From: Monoplex corrugatus
Taxonomy: Eukaryota > Mollusca > Gastropoda > Littorinimorpha > Ranellidae
Assembly (NCBI GenBank): GCA_030674185.1
Contig: CM060314.1
Location: 19,043,587 to 19,107,586 of the forward strand
DNA length: 64,000 nucleotides
Reading direction: 5' to 3'
Made by a program: the position numbers and the translations under genes
Notes under the pieces: model-generated
Told to the model about the DNA's origin: nothing
The model's input: only the letters and a program-made list of their open reading frames with translations
Database searches by the model: none
Part shown: positions 23,095-33,726 of the stretch, piece after piece
Layout: each line of letters begins with the position of its first letter
How positions within the stretch are numbered: position 1 is the stretch's first letter

Positions 23095-25735
23095 TGTAAA
23101 CAAGAATCGTCAGCAATCTTAAACGCCAGAATCTTACCAAAATACCTCACTCTTAATCACGCAGGTGTGTGCACATGACTGGCAAATCACATGCCGTTCC
23201 CACCCATATCTTCACACTTATAGACCAGAATACAAGTTGCAGCCTACACAAAGCATAACTCTTAGTTGTAAACAAGTGACAGTGAGTACGTAAACAACAA
23301 ATCATTCCCTCCTGACAAGAGGATGGTTCAACACACAGCCTGACCAGTAAATCACAGCGACTGCAATCCTGACAAGCCCTCGTTATAATGCTCGTTATCA
23401 TCTTCACCAGGTATAAAATGTCCCTGCATCGCTCACATCACCATGAATCCAACTGCTGCCCTGTGTTGCTGCTGAATGAAATATCACAGATAGCGTCTAC
23501 ACTGGATATTGAGTCTGTCAAGCTTGGTCTGTACTGTGAAACATGCCAGATACATTTTCACCGTTTTTCTTTTTTGAGTTCTTTAAAATTTTCGTCTGTT
23601 TATTTTGAAATACGGCTGATATCTTTACGCAATTGGTATTTTGGAGTATCTTCAAGCTTTGGTATATGTACTTTGAAATATGGTAAATAACATTTACAGT
23701 TTGGTGACTTAGTTTACATTTTGTTTACTGTGTTTATTGATCGTTATGTAACTGCAGTGTTCCACACATACATACTCTCAAGCAAACATATAAACAAACA
23801 AACAAACGCAATATGGAAAAGAGCGCTTGGATGCTGTGCACTGGGAATCCATCCATATAAAACAAACTGTATGTACTATGAAGCACCTGGATAAAACAAC
23901 AGGAACTAAGCACAGGTTATTATCGACCTTAATTTATTCAGGGAACACTTTTTTCTTTCTATTTCTCTTGTCTCTCTCTGTACTGATTTAACAATAAATA
24001 AGAAGGTTGCTGGTGACCAAAGACGTTTTAGGCAATTTGATCAATCATCCTCACAACAGAGACAGGAATGGAAAGGTAATACAAATAATGCACGTGTAAG
24101 CAAAAACAGAGGCTGGCAAGGGCAAACAAGATTATCCAGGAACCTTCACCCCAGTAACTCCCTCACTCAACTACCCTGGATAGTGAACGCAATCGATAAA
24201 TTACATGCCACTCCCATCCACCCAGGTCTTCAAAAGCACAGACCAGAACACAAGTTGTAGCGACATGAAGCGTAAATCGTGAGTTGTAAACATGTAACAG
24301 TGAGCAGGTAAACAGTAAATCATTCCCAGTGCCGTCCTGACAGGGGTCTGGTTCAACACCAGCCTGACCAGTAAATCATAGCGACTGTAATCCTGACAAG
24401 ACCCTCGTTATAACGCTCATTATCGTCTTCAAAGGTATAAGGTGTCACGCATCGCTCACATCACTGCTCACTCCAGCCACTGTCTGTGTTGTTGCTGAAT
24501 GAAATATCACAGACAGCGTTTACACTGGATATTGTAAGTCTGTCAGCGCTTGGTCTGTACTGTGAAACATACCAGGTACCTTTGCACTGGTTTTCTTTTT
24601 TTCTTTTCTTTTTTTTCTAGTTCTTTAAAATTTCATCAGCATATTTTGAAATATGAAATGTGGCCGATACCTTTAAGCGGTTGGTACTTTCGAGTCTCTT
24701 TAAGCTTTGGTATGTGTACTTTAAAATGTATTGGATATCATTTATATTTTCACGATTTAGTTTATATTTTGTTTACTGGGTTTATCAACCGTTATTTTTA
24801 ATTGCAGTGTTCTATGCATACATACTATCAAGAAAGAAATATGCAAAACAAAAACGCAGATATAGAAGAGAGAGCGCCTGGGCGCTGTGCAGGGGGATCC
24901 ATCCATATGAAACAAACTGTATGTACTAATAAAGCATCTGGATAAAATATACTAGGAGCTGAGAACAGGTAGACATAGTGGAACCGCTCTCTTTCTCTCT
25001 CTTGTCTCTCTCTGTACTGATTTTATGATGAACAAGAATGGCAATGGTGACAATGACTTTTTGACACTTTGATCAGTCAGCCTTACAACACAGGAATGGA
25101 AAAGAAATACAAATATATGCATGTATAAACAAAAACAGAAGCTGGCAAGGGCAGACAAGATTATCTAGCAACCTTCACCCCAGTAACTTCCTCACCCAAC
25201 CACCCTGGGTAGTGAATGCAACTGATAGATAACATGCCACTCCCACCCAGCCAGGTCTTCACAGTTATAGATCACAGCACAAGTTGTAGCTGACATGAAG
25301 CGTAAATCGTGAGTTGTAAACATGTAACAGTGAGCAGGTAAACAGTAAATCATTCCCAGTGCCTTCCTGACAGGGGTCTGGTTCAACACTCAGCCTGACC
25401 AGTAAATCATTGCGACTGCAATCCTGACAAGACCCTCGTTATAACGCTCGTTATCGTCTTCAACAGGTATAAGGTGTCACCGCATCGCTCACATCACTGT
25501 TCACTCCAGCCACTGCCCTGTGTTGCTGCTGAATGAAATATCACAGACAGCGTCTACACTGGATATTGTAAGTCTGTCAACGCTTGGTCTGTACTGTGAA
25601 ACATGCCAGGTACCTTCACACTGTCAGTATTTGAAGTCTATTTGGGATTCAGACTGTGTACTTTTAAATATGCGGATATCGTTTACATGTTAGTATTTCA
25701 AGCTAAAAGTTTATTTTCTGGGTTTGCTGAATTCT
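23095..25735 (+). repeat. Tandem array R1, period about 1.03 kb, about 2.6 units
   Basis: The best conserved core of each unit contains TGACCAGTAAATCA, CCTCGTTATAACGCTCGTTA and AGGTATAAAATG (AGGTATAAGGTG in units 2 and 3), then GCATCGCTCACATCA, GCTGAATGAAATATCACAGA and GGATATTGTAAGTCTGTC. Core starts are near 23355, 24385 and 25415. Unit 1 is truncated on the left and unit 3 on the right. No reading frame is conserved between units. The TATA-like box and the GTAAGT could mark a promoter and splice donor, but this is speculative. A fourth, inverted copy lies at 30340-30765. Confidence 0.85.
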
Positions 25736-26484
25736 GCACGCACAGACTCATGCACATAATTCACAACACACATACAAACACAGACACGCGCACACGCTGG
25801 GCTAGCCATGTATTTGAATACCTTCTGTGACTTTGGAAACACGTCACACGCAGTAGTGTTGGTTTCTTCTATTGCTATTTTTGTAACAATTCTCTCCCCC
25901 CCCCCCCCCCAAGATTTGGTTGCAGGCCTTGTCCCCAGCCCCTAAACTGGAGAACCAGTGGACTGCATTTTGTCTGGCTTCGACCCTTTGACCTGTCTGG
26001 ATCGGGTAGTTCAAGCTACCGCCATCATAGCTCTAGAGATCATTGACGTATACAAGCTCCCCAACCACAACAAGGTGGCTATACCTTCAGCACCTGTTTA
26101 TTGGTGGTCCAAGATTAGTTTACATTTGATATAACAAAATCACCATTAAGTAAAACAGAGGTGAGGATCAGTTTAAAGGATCATTAGACACACGTTTTAA
26201 AATCTGTTCGATTTGCTTATTTACCCGGTTTGTTTGTGCTTTACCTGGAAATTATTCAGTATAAGGCGTTATGATACTGCACTGCCTAAAGACTTAGAGT
26301 GGGATGTAGGAACATGTTGATTTTGACATGACCCTATGGAAAAGAGCGAAATCTGAAAACAATAATGTTCCTGCGTATTTTATGCACAGTTACTAGTACA
26401 GTGTCTGGTTCAGATCTGAGCCTTCTACTACACTGTTCTGCATTGCGGAAAATGCTGCCTTTAATTTGTTTTACTGAAGCTTTG
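25736..26484. other. Unannotated interval with a C15 run
   Basis: Poly-C at 25896-25910. The segment after it (25911-26090, with GGCCTTGTCCCCAGCCCCTA) resembles a repeat I recall as common in mollusc sequence. It occurs once here, so I cannot support that from the window. Confidence 0.3.
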
Positions 26485-26600
26485 TCCAACAGCCCTGAGA
26501 TCACAGGGAAGTGAAGTGGAGGAGATGGAACAGCATCATAAGTTCAGCGCCCATCGCCTCTCATTTGCTGCTTATCTTCCCCCTACCCTTAACAAGGTCA
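26485..26600 (+). repeat. Interspersed repeat R6, copy 1
   Basis: The shared block has CCTGAGATCACAGGGAAGTG then GCGCCCATCGCCTC and TTTGCTGCTTA. It aligns loosely with 29995-30130 and 55290-55420. Confidence 0.5.
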
Positions 26601-27000
26601 ATACTTATTTACAGCAAGATGGACTGCAGCGTGCACATACAAGTTTTTTTCTCAGGTGAGATTCGCACTTGAGCGGTCAGACAGGGAATGGAAAGTGGAA
26701 AGTATCAAAACAGGTATAATTTTGTATGTATTGTGTGTATTATTCTTTGCGTGCTAGCTATCATTCTCTACTCTTTTTTCCCTAGTGTAATCCCATTTTC
26801 TTTCGTAATATAAATTATCAAGATTGAATGCTGTGTTTATATTTAGAGCACTTATGTGAAGGGACGATAATGAAAAATAACCAACCAAACAAAAAACGAA
26901 GGACAAATAAATACACCATATCTGATGTTCTTTTGTCTGAATGTTTTCTGATGTTATCGCTCTCTCTCTTTCTGTCTCTTTTTCTACCCTCCCCTCCCCA
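26601..27000. other. Unannotated interval
   Basis: No feature was recognised. Confidence 0.35.
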
Positions 27001-27006
27001 TCTCTC

Positions 27007-27082
27007 AGTGTATGTGTGTGTGTGTGTGTGTGCGTGTGTGTGTGTGTGCGTGCGCGCGTGCGTGCGTGCGTGCGTGTGTGTA
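27007..27082. repeat. (TG)n with TGCG variants
   Basis: TG to about 27046, then GCGTGC-type alternating purine-pyrimidine sequence, a Z-DNA-prone composition. Confidence 0.9.
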
Positions 27083-27477
27083 TTTATGAGTATGTGTGCA
27101 ATTGTATATATACATGCTCTCTGACGATGGACATGACATTAATGGACGTTTTTCATCTTTTGTCTAATGCACGTATACACTTCAGGCACTGTTTATGGAC
27201 GTGTACATATACACTGAAGAGCCAGACAGTCTACGCCACAGTTTGAATTTATCCACAGTTTGGGTATATTCACCATGTTTGCATCAGAACCGATACAGTT
27301 TTACATCAGTATTTTTGATTTATCGAATCAGTGCCAGGCTGTTTTCATACGGAAACCCTTTGTAAAGAAAGCAAGTTACACTGAGTGAATATAGATGAAA
27401 GAAAGATTACTGAGCTTGAAAAATATTTCTCTCAAATCAAAACTGAATTATCTAGAGTGGACAAAATACTCTTTTTC
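27083..27477. other. Unannotated interval
   Basis: No feature was recognised. Confidence 0.35.
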
Positions 27478-27690
27478 TTCATCATCATAACTATTATTAT
27501 TATGATCATGACGGTGATGATAATAATGATGATGATGAGTACCAATCTTTTTCGTCATCATCACTATTATTGTTTTAATCATGACCATGATGACAATAAT
27601 GATGATGATGAGTACCAATCTTTTTCGTCATCATCACTATTAATTTTATAATCATGACGATGATGATGATGATGAGTACCAATTAATTTA
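27478..27690. repeat. ATC/ATT trinucleotide-based minisatellite, three units
   Basis: GATGATGAGTACCAATC recurs near 27535, 27610 and 27674, giving periods of about 73 and 64 bases. Each unit carries a block of TCATCATCACTATTA and one of ATCATGAC. Confidence 0.85.
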
Positions 27691-27893
27691 CTATGATAAT
27701 GACAATTATTATTATTAATCATTATATTCATTGTCTTTTTATTTTATTTGTTTATTTATACCATCACGGGTGTTGCAGGGAAAGAGTTGATGGTCAGAAG
27801 CTGCTGGAAGACCTGATACGGTGAAATGCTGTATGTCTTCCATGGTTTGCCTTTTGCTTTAAACACAGACATTTTCTGTCATATGCTTGTTGA

Positions 27894-27918
27894 CCCCCCC
27901 CCCCCCCCCCCCCCCCCC
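27894..27918. repeat. Poly-C run, 25 bases
   Basis: Twenty-five consecutive cytosines; the opposite strand is G-quadruplex-prone. Confidence 0.98.
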
Positions 27919-29221
27919 AGTGGATTGCATTTCAGTAACATGACTCTACGACTGAATATAATGGTGGACCGATATATTACCATCATCATCGTCGTCGTCG
28001 TCACCATCACCATTATTATTATTTTTTACCATTGTTATTATCATTATTATTACATGATACCGAAAAATGAACCAACTTTATGTGAGTACCCTCGAAACTC
28101 CATTCTCCACCAAATTTTGCAGTTCTCTCGATGCTTGAACAGAATAAATATACATCAGCTGATAATAAAGCAAACATAAAAAAACACCTGTATTCAAGGT
28201 GTATGCTATATACCCTCACACAAAAATATTTTCAATTACATGTCACATCCCCAGCAAATCTGTGATTAGAAAAGGAGAAAATCAAAGGGGTATCAAACTG
28301 CCAGTTCTTTTTACTGCTTCATACTTGAAGGATAATCAAAGAAAGTGGACGCTTCATGGTCCAATGGACATAACCTTGAACAGAACACTACATGTCTATT
28401 AAAATACCAACACTTTCTGAGGAAGCATGAGTTGGAAGTACCGTCATATAAAAGAGGAAAAGAAGAAAAAGAGGAAGACAAAATAATACGAGGCATATTT
28501 CTTTCTTGCCGACGGTAATAAATGAACATTACACTGTTTTTTCACATCCTAACCACGCTCTCAAGAGAAAATAAACTAAGAATAATGCAAGAAAACGAAA
28601 AATCACTGTAAACAAGATAATAACCAGCAAGCAAGGTTCTTTTAGATGAGTACCTTAAAGAAAGCAACTCAAATGGAAATACTGATCAAAATACACATCA
28701 TATAGCCCTAAAAAGATGTTAGACTAACTTGGGAAAAAAAGTAAATCAGTTAAATGTTAAAAATGATCAAATAACACAAACAAGAAGAAGAAGGAAAAAA
28801 AGGTGATGATGCCACCACTGTATAAGCTTTCAACACTCAGATTGATGCAAACATAAAGCAATGGATATTCTAATGTAATGCAGTTGCAATTCACTGAAAC
28901 AGACGTGTAGACAACTTTGGTAAAAAATTCCATAAAGACGTAAGACATACTTATAGATATACCGCTGATAAAAAAAAAAAAGAAAAAAAAGAAAAAGGCA
29001 TACATACACTCGCCCACGCGCGCAGATACACGTACACGCGCATGGGCATGGGGAGAGAGAGAGGGGAGAGGAGGGAGGGAGGGAGAGAGAGACAGAGAGA
29101 GAAGGGGGGGGGGAAATAATTTGAGGCAGATGAACATAAAAGCTGAATACAAAACAAGAGAAGGCCATACAACAAGCCACACAAACCTCTACGTTTCAAA
29201 CAGAAACAAACAGTGCACGTC
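27919..29221. other. Unannotated AT-rich interval
   Basis: ATT/ATC/GTC trinucleotides at 27970-28060 and a GGGAGAGA tract at 29047-29115. No gene was recognised in 1.3 kb. Confidence 0.45.
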
Positions 29222-29665
29222 ATGCACTGTGGGCACGAAGCTTATCCCTGCATGACATTACGACATTACGTCCACACGTGCACCACCAGAACACACACAC
29301 TTGACCTACTTCACCACCACACACAAACAGGAGGCAGGGCTTAAGATCTATCAGATGTGGAATAAATCTTTCCTCCCGCTCATGCCGAAATTTACGCAAT
29401 GTGCGGATGGAGGTGTATAAACAATTTGTCACTCGACCCCCCACAAACATGACCGCAGCCTGTCTTGTCTTTTTCCGCTTACTTCGTCACTTGCTCTGTT
29501 CTGGGTATCACCTGGCCACTATTACATGTAGTTCCTCTTGGTGTCTTTTGCATTCGTAACCAGCTGGCGGGTCATTGGCAGTGATGATCTGAGGCTTCTC
29601 CCTTCTCCTAAACAGCCTGACCAATTTTCTCTCCTTTGGTCCCTTTGAGTTCAAGCCACGAATCA
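29222..29665 (+). repeat. Interspersed repeat R4, copy 2
   Basis: Shares with 32190-32680 the words GCTTATCCCTGCA, CACACGTGCACCA, TCCTCCCGC and CACTTGCTCTGTTCTGG. It is inverted relative to 17640-18065. Confidence 0.75.
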
Positions 29666-29994
29666 TTGAACAACGAGTTAAATGTTTACCAGGCTACTTC
29701 ACAACAGACAGACAAGACTCATCGTTTAAACAAAGTTATTTGATAAATTATCCACATAAAAGAAAGTTGGGTGTAATTTTAACAGCTACAGCAGAACTCA
29801 AGGCATTTAAACACACACTTTAGTGTACGCATATGCACACACATTCGCGTGCACGCACGTGTGCCTACACAAGGAGATGGCAGTTGGACCAGATTGATTT
29901 TTCAGTGCTTCTTGCCACGTGACGCTTATGATGTTTACTCAAAGCCAGTTCTTTCATGAGTGCTGCCATTGCTGAATTAATGATGACAATAACA

Positions 29995-30130
29995 GGAAAG
30001 GTTGTCCTATAATCCTGAGGTCGTAAGATAGCGAGGTGGAAGATTCCGCAACTTTTTGAGGGCCCAGCACCACGCGTGGGGTGCCCATTTTCTCTGCCTC
30101 ACTGCTTACCTCTTCTAACATGAAACAGGG
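29995..30130 (+). repeat. Interspersed repeat R6, copy 2
   Basis: ATAATCCTGAGGTCGTAAG and GGGTGCCCATTTTCTCTGCC align with 55290-55420. Confidence 0.5.
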
Positions 30131-30339
30131 TCACATCTCCATTACAGCTGTGGATTGGAGACTGCGCTATATGAAGAACATCTGTTCATCAACTTAATGA
30201 ACAAAGTATGACCCAAAACACCCAAATACATATGATATCCATCATATTTCAAAACGCATTGGTACAGTGTTGAAAGAACTCAAAATACCACCGGTAAAGT
30301 TATTTGGCATGTGTTATGTGTTGGAAGACCTCAACTATC

Positions 30340-30765
30340 CAATGTAGACGCTATCTGCCATATTTTATACAGCAGCAACACAGGGCAGCGGCTGGATTCA
30401 GTGGTGATGTGAGCGATGCAGGGACATTTTATACCTGGTGATGACGATAACGAGCGTTATAACGAGGGCCTTGTCAGGATTGCAGTCGCTATGATTTACT
30501 GGTCAGGCTGTGTAGAACCAGCCTCTTGTCGGGCGGGCACTGGGGATGATTTACTGCCTACCTTCTCGCCATCACAAGATTACAGCTTATGATTTATGCT
30601 TCATGTAGGTTACAGCGTGTGTTCTGGTCTACCTGTGAAGATGTGGGTGGATGGGAGTGGCGTGTAATTTGTCGGTCGCGTACACACACTGGGGGTGGTT
30701 GACAGAGACACTTGGAAAGGGGTTACCGGGGTTGAAGCTTGCTAATGAATCTTGTTTGCCTATGT
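30340..30765 (-). repeat. R1 unit, single inverted copy
   Basis: The reverse complement aligns with the cores of the array at 23095-25735. It retains TATAAAATGTCCCTGCATCG and TGACCAGTAAATCATAGCGA. Homology stops just before the GTAAGT-like site of the array units. Confidence 0.85.
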
Positions 30766-31126
30766 CAGTCAATCTTGCACACACTAGCGTGTATATACGG
30801 GTCTTTCGTTTTCCTATCCCTTTTCTCATTTTCCGAAAGCGACTGAATATGGAGGTGAAATCTTCAACTTGTAGCGTCTGTTTATCTGTAGAAAATAAAA
30901 CAAGAAACCTCAACAACAACAACACAAAATTAATCTTAAGATTGCAAAATGAAGTAAGTGAAGTATTTCTATTACTTAAACTGATTAAAGATAGACCTTA
31001 TGAAAATTAATATCAAAGAAGAAGAAAAATGATGTAGAAGAAGAAAAGGTAATGGAATCGGGCTGCAGATACACGTTAGAGTGATTCAGACACTGAGTAA
31101 TAATACTGAAACATTATTCAATCTTG

Positions 31127-31129
<3 letters not shown>
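30766..31129. other. Unannotated interval
   Basis: No feature was recognised. Confidence 0.35.
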
Positions 31130-31211
<82 letters not shown>

Positions 31212-31264
31212 ACACACACAGACACATATATATATATACACACACACACACACATACATATATA

Positions 31265-31317
<53 letters not shown>

Positions 31318-31318
31318 T
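31130..31318. repeat. (CA)n-(TA)n-(TG)n compound microsatellite
   Basis: CA 31132-31225, TA/CA mix to 31266, then TG to 31318. This is a large imperfect palindrome. Confidence 0.95.
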
Positions 31319-31398
31319 GTATCGTCAACTACTTTGGAAAAAAGCCTCGTAACGGTCAAGAAATACTTTCAGAATTATTTGAGGTATGGAAAGAGTGG

Positions 31399-31399
<1 letters not shown>

Positions 31400-31443
<44 letters not shown>

Positions 31444-31522
31444 ACACACATACCCTGCACGCTCACACGCACACACACACACATACACAGAAACACGCAT
31501 ACACAGATAAACACACACTCTC
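31400..31522. repeat. (CA)n, interrupted
   Basis: Pure CA to about 31438, then CACGC and CATAC variants. Confidence 0.9.
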
Positions 31523-31591
31523 TTTGTCTCTGTCTGTGTGTCTGTCTATCTCCCCCTCCCCCACCACACACGCAGATACATACAATGTGGG

Positions 31592-32062
31592 CAGAGAGAG
31601 AGAGAGAGAGAGATACAGAGACAGAGAGAGAGACAGACAGACAGAGACAGAAAGAGACACAGAGAGAGAAACAAAGACAGAGAGAGAGACAGACAAAGAG
31701 ACAGAGACAGAGAGAGAAACAGAGAGAGACAGAGACGAGAGAGATAGACAGACAGAGAGAGACAAAGCCGAGGACAGACAGACAAAGAGACAGATACAGA
31801 GACGAGAGAGAGAAACAGAGAGAGACAGAGACGAGAGAGACAGACAGAGACAGACAGACAGAGAGAGACAAAGCCGAGGACAGACAGACAAAGAGACAGA
31901 TACAGAGACGAGAGAGAGAAACAGAGAGAGAGACAGAGACACAGAGACAGACAGAGACAGAAAGAGACACACAGAGAGACAAAGACGAGAGAGACAGACA
32001 GAAAAAGAGACAGAGACAAGAGAGAGAACAGAGACAGAGACAGAGACGAGAGAGACAGACAG
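31592..32062. repeat. (GA)n/(GACA)n tract with a 105-bp internal duplication
   Basis: About 470 bases of homopurine-rich sequence. The marker GACAAAGCCGAGGACAGACA occurs at 31761 and 31866, so a unit of about 105 bases has duplicated within the tract. Confidence 0.95.
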
Positions 32063-32189
32063 AAATATGCCGCATTTATTAACAATCGGTCTTTTAGTAT
32101 CTTCTGAACAAGGGAGATTGACAAAGCTCAGCACTAACTAAACAGTGGAAAACACAGGCAAGGGCCACAGAACCCCTTGAAATTAGAAG

Positions 32190-32680
32190 GAAAAACAGAC
32201 AGTGCACATGATGTTCTGAGGTTACGAGCTTATCCCTGCACGCCATCATGACGTCACGTCTGCACGTGCACCAACAGCACACGTGACCTACTTCTTTCCC
32301 ACACACATAAACAGGATGAAGGGCCGAAAAAAAAAAAAAAAAAAGATTCAGAATAAATATTTTCTCCCGCACACGCCATGTTCATGCAACGTACAGGCAG
32401 AAATGTAACTATTCCACGATTTGTCAATCAACATCCCCCCCCCTCACCCCTCCCAACAAACATTGCGACCGCGACATGTGTGTGCATGTATTCCTCTGAT
32501 ATTTTACCACTTGCTGTGTTATGGGGACCACCTGGCCCTTGCTAACTGCTCTTGGTTTCTGGAGTTTCAAACCCGCACAGGATTTTCCCATCATCTGCAG
32601 CTGGCTCTCATGTTAATAACGATGATCTGTTGGTTTTCTCCACTGGTAAGTTTGACACCTCTTCCCTTTTAGGACTGCGG
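32190..32680 (+). repeat. Interspersed repeat R4, copy 3
   Basis: Aligns with 29222-29665. It has GCTTATCCCTGCACGCC, TGCACGTGCACCAACAG and ACCACCTGGCCC. An adenine run at 32330-32344 and a short poly-C at 32435 are private to this copy. Confidence 0.75.
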
Positions 32681-32696
32681 TTTTGATAACCGCTGC

Positions 32697-33463
32697 AACA
32701 CACTGTAACAGTTGCACATTCACTTATTTATCTCAGTATGCCAAGAAAGAGAGTCCTTGAATGTTATGTAGAACCAATACTGTTGTACGCATGCGAGGCG
32801 TTGACAGTCAGCAAGCAAAGCCAGAGCAAGATTGAGGCAGCCGAGATGTGGTTTCTCAGAAGAATGTTGAGAGTTCCATGGACAGCAAAGAAAACAATGA
32901 AACAGTCTTGATGGAGGCAGAACAAGTAGATCATCATAAGGAAGATTAGGAAAAACAAGCAACATTTATAGGCCATTTTATGAGGAAGGGGAATTTAACA
33001 CTAAGTAGATCACTCATAAGGAAGATTAGGAAAAGACAGAAACATTTATAGGCCATTTTATGAGGAAGGGGGATTTGGAGCACCTGGTCACAACGGGAAA
33101 GCTAGAGGGAAAGAGAGCACCAGGTAGACCCAGGGAGAGAATGCTGACGGACTTGCAGAGTGGCTGGGGATGAGGAGGATGGGGGAGATGCTGGGGACAA
33201 CGAGAGATAAAGATGGTTGGAAGTCCATGGTCGCCAACAGCCATGCGGCAGGGCACCTGATGATGATGATGATGATGTCAGACTGGTGGATTCATTCACC
33301 CATGCAAGATTATTTGATTATATAAAACTAACCCAGTGTGCACTAAATACTATAAGGAACGACTTAAGGGACTTGTTAGAATTGTGTCTAGATGGACACG
33401 CACACACGTATATGTGTCTTCATGGCAAAATGATGAAGGGAAAACATCTGTAATAAGCACTAC
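32697..33463. repeat. Locus duplication, unit 1, carrying RTE copy G
   Basis: The flanks of the RTE copy match unit 2: AACACACTG, CACATTCACTTATTTATCTC, then after the RTE AAATACTATAAGGAACG, AAGGGACTTGTTAGAA and ACGTATATGTGTCTTCATGG. Without the RTE the unit would be about 240 bases. Confidence 0.8.
32744..33277 (+). mobile_element. RTE-type LINE fragment with internal duplication (copy G)
   Basis: The first pass runs from AAGAGAGTCCTTGAATGTTA to GAGGAAGGGGAATTT (32744-32996). The sequence then restarts at AAGTAGATCACTCATAAGGA and reads through to CACCTGATGATGATG (33001-33277). Motifs such as AEMWFLRRMLRVPW and LIRKIRKR are present across frames. The jump resembles that in the copy at 18856-19280. 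Confidence 0.85.
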
Positions 33464-33725
<262 letters not shown>

Positions 33726-33726
33726 A

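Noticed and set aside
23388..23690. A 100-codon open frame across the R1 core in unit 1
   Set aside because: The frame is not conserved in units 2, 3 or the inverted copy, where indels and stops break it.
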